Part shown: one piece after another, positions 7,050-14,393 of the stretch
How the letters are laid out: each line of letters opens with the position of its first letter
Position numbering within the stretch: the first letter of the stretch is position 1
DNA from: Gordonia sp. UBA5067
GTDB taxonomy: Bacteria > Actinomycetota > Actinomycetes > Mycobacteriales > Mycobacteriaceae
Assembly: GCF_002414845.1 (NCBI RefSeq)
Contig: NZ_DIAX01000083.1
Location: 1 to 15,141, forward strand
DNA: 15,141 nucleotides
Direction: 5' to 3'
Translations under genes and position numbers: made by a program
Notes under the pieces: generated by a model
Databases searched by the model: none
Seen by the model: the letters and a program-made list of their open reading frames with translations, nothing else
What the model was told of the DNA's origin: nothing

Positions 7050-7101
7050 GCACCGTTTCGTCTTACCAGCGCCGATCGACGCTGGTAAGACGAAACCGTG
7101 C
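7050..7101. terminator. 52-base near-perfect palindrome between convergent genes, probable bidirectional terminator
   Basis: Two 22-base arms (7050-7071 and 7080-7101) pair with a single mismatch, with the shared core GTTTCGTCTTACCAGCG. The eight-base centre CCGATCGA continues the symmetry apart from one pair. It fills the gap between the stop of the DUF3515 gene (7044) and the stop of gpsA (7107). That position and symmetry fit a terminator serving both strands. There is no T-run on either side, and the stem is less GC-rich than the rpmB hairpin. A palindromic repeat element or a protein-binding site therefore remains possible. Confidence 0.6.
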
Positions 7102-7106
7102 GGGAT

Positions 7107-8108
7107 CTAGCGGATCTCAGGTTTGCGGGATCGGCCCAGCAGCATTGCTATCGCCTCCGGCACGCTCAGCCCGTCGTGGCACACCTGGTGGACGGCGTCG
7201 GTCAGCGGCACGTCGACGCCATACTGCTCGGCCAGCGCGCGCACCGAGGAACACGACTTCACGCCCTCGGCGACTTGGCCGTTGGTCGCCGCCTGCGCCT
7301 CCTCAAGAGTCTTCCCCTCCCCGAGGGCGAACCCGAAGGTGCGGTTGCGCGACAGCGGCGACGCACAGGTCGCGACGAGGTCGCCGACACCGGCCAGGCC
7401 CGCTAGCGTCTGGGCGTCGGCACCGGCCGCGACGCCCAATCGGATGGTCTCGGCAAGTCCCCTGGTGATGATGGTGGCCAGGGTGTTCTGCCCGAGCCCG
7501 ACGCCCGCAGCCATGCCGCAGGCGAGGGCGATCACGTTCTTGACGGCTCCGCCGAGCTCGCAACCGATCACATCGGTGTTCGTATACGGCCGGAAATAGT
7601 TCGTGGAGAACGCTTCCTGCAAGTCGACGGCCCGCCGCTCGTCGGCGCACCCGATGACGGTGGCGGCCGGTTGGCCGACGGCGACCTCTTTGGCCAGGTT
7701 CGGACCCGACAGCACCGCGATCCGCTCCGGCGGGGCGCCGGTGACATCGGCGATCACCTCCGACATGCGCATCACCGTCGAGGTCTCGACCCCTTTGGCC
7801 AGCGACACGAAAGTCATGTCATCGGTGAGATGCGGCTTCCACGCCTCCAGGTTCGCGCGCAGCGATTGGGACGGCACTCCGAGGACGACGACGTCAGCTC
7901 CATCGAGCGCCTCGGCCACATCGCTCACCGCGTGCAGGGCCGCCGGCAGAATGATCCCGGCAAGGTAGTCGGGGTTCTCGTGCGCGGTATTGATGGCCTC
8001 GGCCAGCGCCGGGCGCCGGGCCCAGATCCGCGTCGGCGTGCCCGCATCGACGAGCACTTTCGCCACCGTCGTACCCCACGAACCCGCTCCCATAACAACG
8101 GCTTGCAC
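7107..8108 (-). CDS. gpsA: Glycerol-3-phosphate dehydrogenase [NAD(P)+]
   Basis: GpsA reduces dihydroxyacetone phosphate to sn-glycerol 3-phosphate, the backbone for phospholipid synthesis, in the cytosol. The 333 residues show the Rossmann motif [11 protein letters not shown] (4-14), VSLAKGVE (101-108, K105), [10 protein letters not shown] (133-142) and the C-terminal catalytic region: K190 in [15 protein letters not shown]243 in GVGDLVATC, and R254/N255 in SRNRTFG. The length is normal for the family. I chose the GTG at 8108 because it places the Rossmann motif directly at the N-terminus and is preceded by AAAGGGG with a six-base spacer. The upstream in-frame extension is the leader and promoter region. 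The gene is monocistronic or follows the YdeI-like gene. In mycobacteria I recall ddl next to this gene on the downstream side; here there is only the palindrome. Confidence 0.96.
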   Translation of the reverse strand: MQAVVMGAGSWGTTVAKVLVDAGTPTRIWARRPALAEAINTAHENPDYLAGIILPAALHAVSDVAEALDGADVVVLGVPSQSLRANLEAWKPHLTDDMTFVSLAKGVETSTVMRMSEVIADVTGAPPERIAVLSGPNLAKEVAVGQPAATVIGCADERRAVDLQEAFSTNYFRPYTNTDVIGCELGGAVKNVIALACGMAAGVGLGQNTLATIITRGLAETIRLGVAAGADAQTLAGLAGVGDLVATCASPLSRNRTFGFALGEGKTLEEAQAATNGQVAEGVKSCSSVRALAEQYGVDVPLTDAVHQVCHDGLSVPEAIAMLLGRSRKPEIR

Positions 8109-8122
8109 GCCCGTCCCCTTTC

Positions 8123-8139
8123 GCCCCAGCCTCTGGGGC
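8123..8139 (-). other. Hairpin in the gpsA leader
   Basis: GCCCCAG and CTGGGGC (seven perfect pairs) enclose a three-base loop, AGG on the - strand. It lies between the candidate -10 box and the AAAGGGG ribosome-binding site of gpsA. It could affect translation or be a weak terminator for read-through from the upstream gene. Its function is not shown by sequence alone. Confidence 0.35.
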
Positions 8140-8161
8140 TGCCCGGCTATGTCTTCCGCCC

Positions 8162-8167
8162 AGCGTA
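8162..8167 (-). promoter_or_regulatory. Candidate gpsA -10 box
   Basis: TACGCT on the - strand (8167 to 8162) matches TANNNT and lies 53 bases before the gpsA GTG. It would give a leader of about 47 bases with a hairpin and an SD-like AAAGGGG. No convincing -35 box is visible. Confidence 0.4.
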
Positions 8168-8184
8168 GCCGGTTCGGCGGGCGC

Positions 8185-8712
8185 TCATGCCTCGATGAGC
8201 TTCCCGCTGCGGGCCAATTCTGGATCCGTGCACGAGGACAGATCGAAGCAGCACGGGCGCCGCTTGCCCGCGCGCAATTTGTCGATCGCCACCTCGATGC
8301 GACGCTGCCGCGTATCGGGATTCTTGGTGGCGCCGATCCACCGCACCCACTCCCACCGAGCCATCGGGGTGATCGCATCCCAGAGTCCGCCGATATCGGG
8401 TGCCGCGGTGAGAGCGACGGCGAAGTCGTCCGGCTGAATCGGCTCGGGCCAGGATGTGCCCGGCTCGATGCGCACGGCCACCGCGGCCCCCTCGGTCAAC
8501 GAGGATCCATCGAGCGCCAGCCAGTGGCCGCGACGGCCATCCGGCTCGACGACGGTGACGGCCGTCTGGCCACCGACCGTGACCGCCGCCGCGACTTGTC
8601 CCCGCGAGGGCAGCCCGACACTCGCCTCCTGCGGCAGCCGGATGATCAGCCGGCCGGCCACCCGCACCACCGACCCGGTGAACTCGATCACCTGGCTCGC
8701 GGCTTTCGCCAT
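8185..8712 (-). CDS. YdeI/DUF1905-like protein
   Basis: The 175-residue protein joins two regions. The N-terminal part (about 8-100) resembles DUF1905, a small beta-barrel domain of unknown function ([27 protein letters not shown]). The C-terminal part (about 108-150) is the YdeI/OmpD-associated helical motif ([20 protein letters not shown], then [20 protein letters not shown]). The tail carries three cysteines (C154, C155, C161), which I cannot assign to a metal site. The biochemical role of the family is unknown. I chose the ATG at 8712, which has AGGGA six bases before it. A GTG nine codons upstream (8739) is in frame but would put that SD sequence inside the gene. The gene runs toward gpsA, 76 bases away, and is divergent from fbiD. 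Confidence 0.8.
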   Translation of the reverse strand: MAKAASQVIEFTGSVVRVAGRLIIRLPQEASVGLPSRGQVAAAVTVGGQTAVTVVEPDGRRGHWLALDGSSLTEGAAVAVRIEPGTSWPEPIQPDDFAVALTAAPDIGGLWDAITPMARWEWVRWIGATKNPDTRQRRIEVAIDKLRAGKRRPCCFDLSSCTDPELARSGKLIEA

Positions 8713-8748
8713 CCCGGTTCCCTGCCCTTCTCCTCGCACACCACCCCC

Positions 8749-8754
8749 AGGCTA
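8749..8754 (-). promoter_or_regulatory. Candidate -10 box of the YdeI-like gene
   Basis: TAGCCT on the - strand (8754 to 8749) fits TANNNT and lies 36 bases before the ATG at 8712, leaving a short leader that contains the SD-like AGGGA. Confidence 0.4.
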
Positions 8755-8789
8755 GTCCCGCGGTACCGGCTGCCTGCCATGATTGACCG

Positions 8790-11702
8790 GTGGCGTGGGG
8801 TGTGGTGTTGGCGGTCAAACGGTTGCCGGAGGCGAAGTCGCGCCTGGGCGGCACCGCTGACGATCGGGCCGAACTCGTGGTCGCGATGCTCGTCGACGTC
8901 CTGGCCGCCGTGGTGCAGGCGGGCCTGACGCCGCTCGTCGTCACCCCTGATCCGCGCGTCGCCGCGCTGGCCCACGATGCCGGGGCGCTGATCGCGGCCG
9001 AGCCCGACGGCGGGGCCGGCCTGAACGCCGCCTTTGTCCACGGGCAACGCGAACTCGTTGCCCGCGAGCCAGGTGTCGAGGCCGTCTTCCTTCTTGCAGC
9101 CGACCTTCCCGCGCTCACCGCGGGTGCGCTGCGCAGGGCCATCGCCGGGCATGAACAATCCTCCGCCTCCGGGCTCCGGCAGTCGTTCATCGCCGACAGC
9201 GCGGGTTCTGGCACCGCAGCACTCCTGCGGCCCGCCAACGTCGACTCGATGCCCCGGTTCGGGCCGGATTCGGCAGCTGCGCACCGCGCCGCCGGCCTAG
9301 TCGACATCACCGGTTCCGACGACGTCTGGGCCGGGCTGCGTCGAGATGTCGACACGCTTGCCGACCTGTCCGCGGCGGCCGAGATCGGGATCGGCCGGGC
9401 CACCTCCGAATGGCTACACTCCCGGTCACCGGCAACTTCTGCACGCACTTCTGCCATGGTGCATGATGATGCGGTGAGCGCCGACGCCCCCGAAGCCCTG
9501 ACGACTCCTGGCGCCCTCGAGGCCCGGGTGGCCGAACCCATCGCCGACGACCCGATCCCCGGGGCGCCCCCAGCGGCGACCGCCCACCCAGACGAGTCCG
9601 CCGACCTTCCCACCGACCGCTATCTGAACCGCGAGCTGTCGTGGCTGGACTTCAACGCGCGTGTCCTGGCACTGGCCGAGGACACCTCGCTGCCACTCCT
9701 GGAGCGTGCCAAATTCCTTGCCATCTTCACGTCGAACCTCGACGAGTTCTTCATGGTCCGCGTCGCGGGGCTCAAACGCCGCGACGAGACCGGGCTGTCC
9801 GTGCGCTCGGCCGACGGGCTGTCCCCGCGCGAACAACTCCTCCGGATCGCCCAGCGCACCCAGTCGATCGCGACACGCCAGGCCCGCGTCTTCAACGATT
9901 CGGTTAAACCGGCACTCGACGCCGAGGGAATCCACATCGTCACGTGGGCCGATCTCGACGTCGCCGAGCGCGACCGGCTCGTCTCCTACTTCAACGACCA
10001 GGTCTTCCCCGTCCTGACCCCCCTGGCCGTCGATCCCGCGCACCCGTTCCCCTACATCAGCGGGCTGAGCCTGAACCTGGCCGTCACGGTGCGCGACACC
10101 AGCAACGGCGCCGAACACTTCGCCCGCGTCAAGGTGCCCGACAACGTCGCCCGCTTCCTGCGCGTCGACCACCTCGTCTCCCCCGACGTGCGTCCCACGT
10201 CGGAGGTCCTCTCCCCCGACGTGGTATTCCTTCCACTTGAGGAGCTGATCGCGGCCAATCTGGGCCAACTGTTCCCCGGCATGGACGTCGTGGAACATCA
10301 TGCCTTCCGCATCACCCGCAACGCCGACTTCGAGGTGGACGAGGACCGCGACGAAGACCTGCTGCAAGCACTGGAACGGGAGTTGGCCCGGCGACGCTTC
10401 GGAACGCCAGTGCGACTGGAGATCGAAGAGGATATGAGCGAGCACATGCTCGAACTCCTCCTGCGCGAACTCGATGTCGACCCCGCCGATGTGATCGCCG
10501 CACCCGGCCCCCTCGACCTTTCGTCCCTGTTCCAGATCTACGAGGTCGACCGCCCAACACTCAAGTACCCGCCGTACGTACCGGTCACCAATCCCGCCTT
10601 CGGCGAGCGCGAGACGCCCAAGAGTGTCTTTTCGACGCTGCGTGAGGGCGATGTACTGGTGCACCATCCGTACGAGTCCTTCTCAACGAGCGTTCAGCGC
10701 TTCATCGAGCAGGCCGCCGCCGACCCACACGTGCTCGCGATCAAGCAGACGCTGTACCGCACCTCCGGCGACTCGCCCATCGTCGACGCACTGATCACCG
10801 CAGCCGAGGCCGGGAAGCAGGTGGTCGCCCTCGTCGAGATCAAGGCCCGCTTCGACGAACGCGCAAACATCAAATGGGCGCGCAAACTCGAGCAGGCCGG
10901 CGTGCACGTCGTCTACGGCCTCGTCGGCCTCAAAACCCACTGCAAGACCTGCCTGGTCGTGCGCCGTGAGGGATCGACGATCCGCCGCTACTGTCACATC
11001 GGCACCGGTAACTACAACCCGAAAACGGCCCGGCTCTACGAAGACGTCGGCCTGTTCACGGCGGCACCCGAGATCGGCGCCGATCTTACCGACCTGTTCA
11101 ACACGTTGACCGGGTACTCGCGCAAGCGCAGTTACCGCAATCTTCTCGTCGCCCCGGATGGCATCCGGTCCGGAATCGTCGATCGAATCCGCACCGAGGT
11201 CGACCGGCACCGTGCGGGCGACCCGTCCGCACGTGTGCGCTTGAAGGCCAACGCGCTGGTCGACGAGCAGATCATCGACGCGCTCTACCGCGCATCCCAA
11301 GCCGGGCTGCCGGTAGAGATCGTGGTGCGCGGCATCTGCGCCCTTCGCCCCGGCATCCCCGGTGTCAGCGACAACATCGACGTGCGCTCGATCCTCGGAC
11401 GGTTCCTCGAGCACTCCCGCATCTTCCACTTCGGTGCACAGGGCGAATTCTGGATCGGCAGCGCGGACATGATGCACCGGAACCTCGACCGGCGCATCGA
11501 GGTGATGACCCAGGTCCGCGACGTGCGGCTGGCCAAGCAGCTCGACGAGATCTTTGATTCCGCCCTCGATCCCCGAACCCGATGCTGGATACTCGGCGCC
11601 GATGGGAATTGGGTCGCATCGCCGGGGCCCGGCCTCGAGGTGCGCGACCACCAGTCCGAACTGATGGACCGCTTCCGTCGTGCCGCGGCCGGCTCGGCCT
11701 GA
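8790..11702 (+). CDS. fbiD-ppk1: In-frame fusion: FbiD/CofC guanylyltransferase + polyphosphate kinase PPK1
   Basis: One open frame of 970 codons contains two complete enzymes. Residues 1 to about 207 are FbiD/CofC, which transfers GMP from GTP to phosphoenolpyruvate or phospholactate for coenzyme F420. Visible motifs are [13 protein letters not shown] (7-19), [12 protein letters not shown] (71-82), LLAADLPAL (101-109), FGPDSAAAH (157-165) and [10 protein letters not shown] (184-193). Residues from about 275 are PPK1, which polymerises ATP gamma-phosphate into polyphosphate. The PPK1 part shows [13 protein letters not shown] (277-289), the phosphohistidine motif LKTHCKT (H717), GTGNYN, and FLEHSR with the second conserved histidine (H875). 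The linker of about 70 residues is rich in Ala, Pro and Asp. In mycobacteria these are two adjacent genes. The start is the GTG at 8790; a weak CATGAT box six bases upstream could make it leaderless. Whether one 970-residue protein or two proteins are made cannot be decided here: an internal start at 9456 would give a normal PPK1. Confidence 0.85.
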   Translation: MAWGVVLAVKRLPEAKSRLGGTADDRAELVVAMLVDVLAAVVQAGLTPLVVTPDPRVAALAHDAGALIAAEPDGGAGLNAAFVHGQRELVAREPGVEAVFLLAADLPALTAGALRRAIAGHEQSSASGLRQSFIADSAGSGTAALLRPANVDSMPRFGPDSAAAHRAAGLVDITGSDDVWAGLRRDVDTLADLSAAAEIGIGRATSEWLHSRSPATSARTSAMVHDDAVSADAPEALTTPGALEARVAEPIADDPIPGAPPAATAHPDESADLPTDRYLNRELSWLDFNARVLALAEDTSLPLLERAKFLAIFTSNLDEFFMVRVAGLKRRDETGLSVRSADGLSPREQLLRIAQRTQSIATRQARVFNDSVKPALDAEGIHIVTWADLDVAERDRLVSYFNDQVFPVLTPLAVDPAHPFPYISGLSLNLAVTVRDTSNGAEHFARVKVPDNVARFLRVDHLVSPDVRPTSEVLSPDVVFLPLEELIAANLGQLFPGMDVVEHHAFRITRNADFEVDEDRDEDLLQALERELARRRFGTPVRLEIEEDMSEHMLELLLRELDVDPADVIAAPGPLDLSSLFQIYEVDRPTLKYPPYVPVTNPAFGERETPKSVFSTLREGDVLVHHPYESFSTSVQRFIEQAAADPHVLAIKQTLYRTSGDSPIVDALITAAEAGKQVVALVEIKARFDERANIKWARKLEQAGVHVVYGLVGLKTHCKTCLVVRREGSTIRRYCHIGTGNYNPKTARLYEDVGLFTAAPEIGADLTDLFNTLTGYSRKRSYRNLLVAPDGIRSGIVDRIRTEVDRHRAGDPSARVRLKANALVDEQIIDALYRASQAGLPVEIVVRGICALRPGIPGVSDNIDVRSILGRFLEHSRIFHFGAQGEFWIGSADMMHRNLDRRIEVMTQVRDVRLAKQLDEIFDSALDPRTRCWILGADGNWVASPGPGLEVRDHQSELMDRFRRAAAGSA
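9415..9458 (+). promoter_or_regulatory. Candidate internal ppk1 promoter and start inside the fused frame
   Basis: TACACT at 9415-9420 matches TANNNT and lies 36 bases before an in-frame ATG at 9456. It falls where the FbiD domain ends. The next 50 bases have A/T-ending codons (tca, gca, act, tct, cat, gat), unlike the surrounding gene. No Shine-Dalgarno sequence precedes the ATG. A GTG at 9474 is another in-frame candidate. Confidence 0.35.
9456..11702 (+). other. ppk1: PPK1 portion as a separate product (alternative gene model)
   Basis: Translation from the ATG at 9456 gives 748 residues. That is close to the roughly 740 of mycobacterial PPK1, including a disordered acidic N-terminus before [10 protein letters not shown]. 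All PPK1 domains (N, head, C1, C2) are intact, with the active-site histidine at residue 495 and the second conserved histidine at 653 in this numbering. If this start is used, fbiD would be a gene whose stop codon has been lost and which reads through into ppk1. I list this as an alternative, not as an additional gene. Confidence 0.5.
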
Positions 11703-11720
11703 TTCCGAGGTCAGGCGCCA

Positions 11721-12635
11721 ATGAACGTACGCGCAGTCTGGGCCGGTGGCGGCGTGCTGTGGCGGCCCGCGCCGGCCGGGACGGGCGAGCCGGAGATCGC
11801 GGTGATCCACCGGCCGCGGTATGACGACTGGACATTACCCAAGGGGAAGACCGAGCGCCGCGAGACCGTCATCGCGTCGGCCGTCCGGGAGATCGCTGAG
11901 GAAACCGGGTATTCCGCCGTCCTCGGTCGCTTTCTGCGCCAGGTCAGCTACCCCGTCAACGGCACCAAGCGGAAAATCGTCCGTTACTGGGCTGCCCGGA
12001 TGACTGGCGGTGACTTCGTTCCGAACAAGGAGGTCGACGACCTCGTCTGGACGTCGCCCGGCGCGGCGAAGAAGCTGCTGACCTACTCGCTGGACCGGGC
12101 GGTCGTCAACGACTTCCTCGCCAACCCCGCCGGTCTGCATACTCTCCTGCTGGTGCGCCACGCCAAGGCCGGTCGTCGCGCCCGATACTCCGGACCTGAT
12201 CCGGCGCGACCACTGGAACGCTACGGTCGCCTTCAGGCCGAGGCGCTCGCCGACCTGTTGCCCTTGTTCGGCGCCGAGCGGCTACACGCTGCTGATCGCG
12301 CGCGCTGCGTCCAGACGCTCGAGCCGCTGGCCCACGCGCTCGGCGGCAAGAAGATCCAGATCGAGCCGACCCTGACCGAGGAGGCGTATTCCCGCGATCC
12401 TGCGGCGGCGCAGCGGCGAATGGTCGAACTCGCGACGAAGCAGAAGTCCGTTCACGTCGTCTGCAGTCAGGGCAAGGCCATCGCACCGCTGATGCAATGG
12501 TGGTCGCAGCACGACGGATTCACCTTGCCGCCCAACCGGAACCGCAAAGGCAGCTTCTGGGTTCTTTCCGTCGATGCCGACGGTCGGGTTGTGGTGGCCG
12601 ACCACGTCGACGACCCGTTGCCCGACTTCGGCTGA
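11721..12635 (+). CDS. mutT1: MutT1: Nudix hydrolase fused to a histidine-phosphatase domain
   Basis: This 304-residue protein has the two-domain architecture of mycobacterial MutT1. That enzyme removes oxidised guanine nucleotides (8-oxo-GTP and 8-oxo-dGTP to the diphosphates) and cleaves dinucleoside polyphosphates. The Nudix box is perfect (G42, E48, R56-E57, E60-E61, G63; GKTERRE then REIAEETGY). It follows HRPRYDDWTLPKG (30-42), a segment typical of MutT1. The C-terminal domain starts near 141 with LLLVRHAKAG, carrying the histidine-phosphatase RHxK motif (H147), and includes AADRARCVQTLEPLA and NRNRKGSFWVLS. The ATG at 11721 lies 18 bases after ppk1 with CAGG five bases before it, so it is probably co-transcribed with ppk1. 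The N-terminus is about 10 residues shorter than I recall for M. tuberculosis. It converges on hupB with only six bases between the stops. Confidence 0.95.
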   Translation: MNVRAVWAGGGVLWRPAPAGTGEPEIAVIHRPRYDDWTLPKGKTERRETVIASAVREIAEETGYSAVLGRFLRQVSYPVNGTKRKIVRYWAARMTGGDFVPNKEVDDLVWTSPGAAKKLLTYSLDRAVVNDFLANPAGLHTLLLVRHAKAGRRARYSGPDPARPLERYGRLQAEALADLLPLFGAERLHAADRARCVQTLEPLAHALGGKKIQIEPTLTEEAYSRDPAAAQRRMVELATKQKSVHVVCSQGKAIAPLMQWWSQHDGFTLPPNRNRKGSFWVLSVDADGRVVVADHVDDPLPDFG

Positions 12636-12641
12636 CGCAGA

Positions 12642-13583
12642 CTACTTCTTGGCCACAGTCTTGGTGGCCGCAGTCTTGGGGGCCGCAGTCTTCTTGGCCG
12701 CTGTCTTCTTGGCCGCCGCCTTGGTGGGTGTCGAGGCAGCCGTTCGAGGCGCCACCGTAGCCGGTGCCTTCTTCGTTGCGGTCGCCTTCTTCGCCGGTGC
12801 CGCCTTCGTGGCAGCGGCCTTTGGAGCAGTAGTGGCCGTGGTGGCCTTGGCCGCCGTGGCCGTGGCCTTGGCCGCCGTCGCCTTGGCCGCCGGGGCCTTC
12901 TTCGCCGGGGCCTTCTTCGCCGGTGCTGCCTTCGTGGCCGGTGCCGCCCGCTTGGCCGCCGCTGATTTCACCGGTGCCGCCTGCTTGGCCGCGGTGACCT
13001 TCTTGGCAGCGGCTTTCGTCGCCGTGGCCTTCGTCGCCGTGGCCTTCGTCGCCGTGGCCTTCGTGGCCGTGGCCTTCGTGGCCGGGGCCTTCGTGGCCGG
13101 GGCCTTCTTCGCCGGTGCCGCCTTCTTCGCCGGTGCCGCCTGCTTGGCCGCCGCTGATTTCGCGGGTGTCGTCTTCTTCGCCGGAGCGGCCTTGGCGGCT
13201 GTCGCAGTCTTCTTCGCCGGAGTCGCCTTCTTGGCCGCGGTCTTCTTCGCCGGGGCAGCGTCCACCGCCCCCCTCTTGGCGGCGGTGACGCCTACCGGCA
13301 GTCGCAGCTTTCCGGCGATCACAGATTTGAACTGGGCACCGGGGCGGAAGGACGGCACATTGACCGCACGTACCTTCACCGTCTCACCGGTTCGCGGGTT
13401 TCGGGCGACGCGCGGTGCGCGCCTGCGCTTTTCGAAGACACCAAATCCGGTGATGGTGACCTTTTCGCCGCGATTCACCGCGCGGACCACCGTGTCGATG
13501 AATTGTTCGACGGCCTCGGTGGCGGTCTGACGATCCGCCTTGAGCCGCTTGGTCAACTCGTCAATGAGTTCCGCCTTGTTCAT
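12642..13583 (-). CDS. hupB: HU-family DNA-binding protein HupB with long Lys/Ala-rich tail
   Basis: HupB is the abundant nucleoid protein of Mycobacteriales. Residues 1-90 form the HU dimerisation and DNA-arm domain: [34 protein letters not shown] with the beta-arm proline region, and [14 protein letters not shown]. Residues 101-313 are a low-complexity tail of Ala, Lys, Thr and Pro with PAKK, AAKK and ATATK repeats resembling eukaryotic histone H1 tails. The tail makes the protein 313 residues, against about 214 in M. tuberculosis as I recall it, so it is unusually long. The start is the ATG at 13583 with GGAGG five bases upstream, the strongest ribosome-binding site in the window and fitting for an abundant protein. 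Six exact-length pentapeptide units (161-190) are encoded by tandem 15-bp repeats. It converges on mutT1, and the promoter lies in the 190-base gap before leuD. Confidence 0.95.
   Translation of the reverse strand: MNKAELIDELTKRLKADRQTATEAVEQFIDTVVRAVNRGEKVTITGFGVFEKRRRAPRVARNPRTGETVKVRAVNVPSFRPGAQFKSVIAGKLRLPVGVTAAKRGAVDAAPAKKTAAKKATPAKKTATAAKAAPAKKTTPAKSAAAKQAAPAKKAAPAKKAPATKAPATKATATKATATKATATKATATKAAAKKVTAAKQAAPVKSAAAKRAAPATKAAPAKKAPAKKAPAAKATAAKATATAAKATTATTAPKAAATKAAPAKKATATKKAPATVAPRTAASTPTKAAAKKTAAKKTAAPKTAATKTVAKK
13014..13103 (-). repeat. Six tandem 15-bp repeats in the hupB tail
   Basis: Ninety bases are six consecutive 15-bp units with a core of TTCGTCGCCGTGGC (+ strand reading), differing at a few positions. 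They encode APATK twice and ATATK four times. Units of 15 bp keep the frame, so copy-number change would lengthen or shorten the DNA-binding tail without breaking the gene. Related but less regular repeats continue on both sides. Confidence 0.9.
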
Positions 13584-13629
13584 TTCGACCTCCGCAAGCT
13601 TGGATCCTCGGACTTGTGATCAACCAGTT

Positions 13630-13644
13630 CACACCCAGGGTGTG
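13630..13644. promoter_or_regulatory. 15-base perfect dyad upstream of hupB
   Basis: CACACCC and GGGTGTG, seven perfect pairs around one central base, lie 47-61 bases before the hupB start codon. A dyad in this position could be an operator or a 5'-leader hairpin. I do not recognise the motif as belonging to a named regulator. Confidence 0.45.
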
Positions 13645-13650
13645 GCGTAG

Positions 13651-13680
13651 CTAACACAACACGGTAAACGCCGAGTTCAA
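13651..13680 (-). promoter_or_regulatory. Weak candidate hupB promoter
   Basis: On the - strand TTGAAC (13680 to 13675) resembles a -35 box and TGTTAG (13656 to 13651) lies 18 bases on as a poor -10. TAGCTA overlaps it two bases further. Neither -10 fits TANNNT, so the exact promoter is unsure, but this is the only suitable gap upstream of hupB. Confidence 0.25.
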
Positions 13681-13710
13681 AAAGGTCCATCAACGACGCG
13701 CATCTGCGCC

Positions 13711-13740
13711 CGTCGAGAGGGACCGCCAATCCTCTTGACG
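13711..13740 (-). terminator. Candidate leuD terminator hairpin
   Basis: CGTCGAGAGG (13711-13720) and CCTCTTGACG (13731-13740) form a 10-pair stem with one imperfect pair around a 10-base loop, 34 bases past the leuD stop. A short second stem (GCGCA/TGCGC, 13698-13709) and a five-T run on the - strand (13682-13678) follow. It separates leuD from the hupB promoter region. Confidence 0.45.
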
Positions 13741-13762
13741 CCCAAGCACTGCGGGTTGGTTC

Positions 13763-13789
13763 GAGCGTGGTCGGTTAGAGCGTGGTCGG
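13763..13789. repeat. Tandem duplication across the leuD stop codon
   Basis: The 12-base sequence GAGCGTGGTCGG occurs at 13763-13774 and again at 13778-13789, separated by TTA (the leuD stop on the - strand). Read as coding strand it is CCGACCACGCTC-TAA-CCGACCACGCTC. The last four sense codons of leuD (Pro-Thr-Thr-Leu) are therefore copied directly after the stop codon. Confidence 0.9.
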
Positions 13790-14362
13790 CTTGAACGCCG
13801 GGCGCACACGCTCGAACACATCGATAGCCTCGGCCTCGCGCAGCGTCAGGCCGATGTCGTCGAGGCCCTCCATCAGGCGCCACCGCGTGTAATCGTCAAT
13901 CTGAAACGGCACCACAAGATCACCGGCGGTCACCGTTCGCTGTGCAAGATCGACGGCGAGCTCGAGTCCCGGCTCGCTTTCCAGTCGCTTCCACAGCAGT
14001 TCGATGTCGCTCTGATCCACCTGCCCGGCAAGCAATCCGGCCTTTCCGGAGTTGCCCCGAAAGATATCGGCGAACCGGGAGCTGAGTACGACCCGGAAGC
14101 CGAAGTCCATCAATGCCCATACCGCATGCTCGCGCGAGGAGCCGGTGCCGAAGTCGGGACCGGCGACCAGGACCGACCCATGGTTGTACGGCTCGGCGTT
14201 GAGAATGAAGTCCGGGTCGGTGCGCCACGACGAGAACAGGCCGTCCTCGAACCCGGTGCGCGTGACCCGTTTGAGGTATACGGCGGGGATGATCTGGTCG
14301 GTGTCGACGTTGCTGCGCCGAAACGGCACTCCGACGCCAGTGTGTGCGGTCAGCGGTTCCAT
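13775..14362 (-). CDS. leuD: 3-isopropylmalate dehydratase small subunit
   Basis: LeuD is the small subunit of isopropylmalate isomerase, which with LeuC converts 2-isopropylmalate to 3-isopropylmalate in leucine synthesis. The 195 residues show the swivel-domain hallmarks [18 protein letters not shown] (16-33), [17 protein letters not shown] (68-84) and [15 protein letters not shown] (97-111). The ATG at 14362 has GAGGAG nine bases upstream and gives the normal family N-terminus; the longer open frame toward 14530 overlaps leuC and is not used. It follows leuC by 31 bases, forming the usual leuCD operon. The stop codon lies inside a 15-bp tandem duplication; read-through would add the same four residues again plus nine more before the next stop. 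Confidence 0.97.
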   Translation of the reverse strand: MEPLTAHTGVGVPFRRSNVDTDQIIPAVYLKRVTRTGFEDGLFSSWRTDPDFILNAEPYNHGSVLVAGPDFGTGSSREHAVWALMDFGFRVVLSSRFADIFRGNSGKAGLLAGQVDQSDIELLWKRLESEPGLELAVDLAQRTVTAGDLVVPFQIDDYTRWRLMEGLDDIGLTLREAEAIDVFERVRPAFKPTTL

Positions 14363-14393
14363 AGTTGAGGACTCCTCGAAAAGCGTTGTGCGG

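Noticed and set aside
9426..10667. 413-codon open frame on the - strand inside ppk1
   Set aside because: It lies fully antisense to conserved PPK1 motifs, and its translation matches no family I know.
12574..13530. 318-codon hydrophobic-looking frame on the + strand opposite hupB, rich in VAFVAVAF repeats
   Set aside because: The apparent membrane segments are the reverse reading of the Lys/Ala repeats of the hupB tail; the HU domain on the - strand is unambiguous.
13615..13633. TGTGA...TCACA resembling a CRP/GlxR-type operator upstream of hupB
   Set aside because: The half-sites are nine bases apart instead of the six required by the CRP family consensus, so it does not fit.
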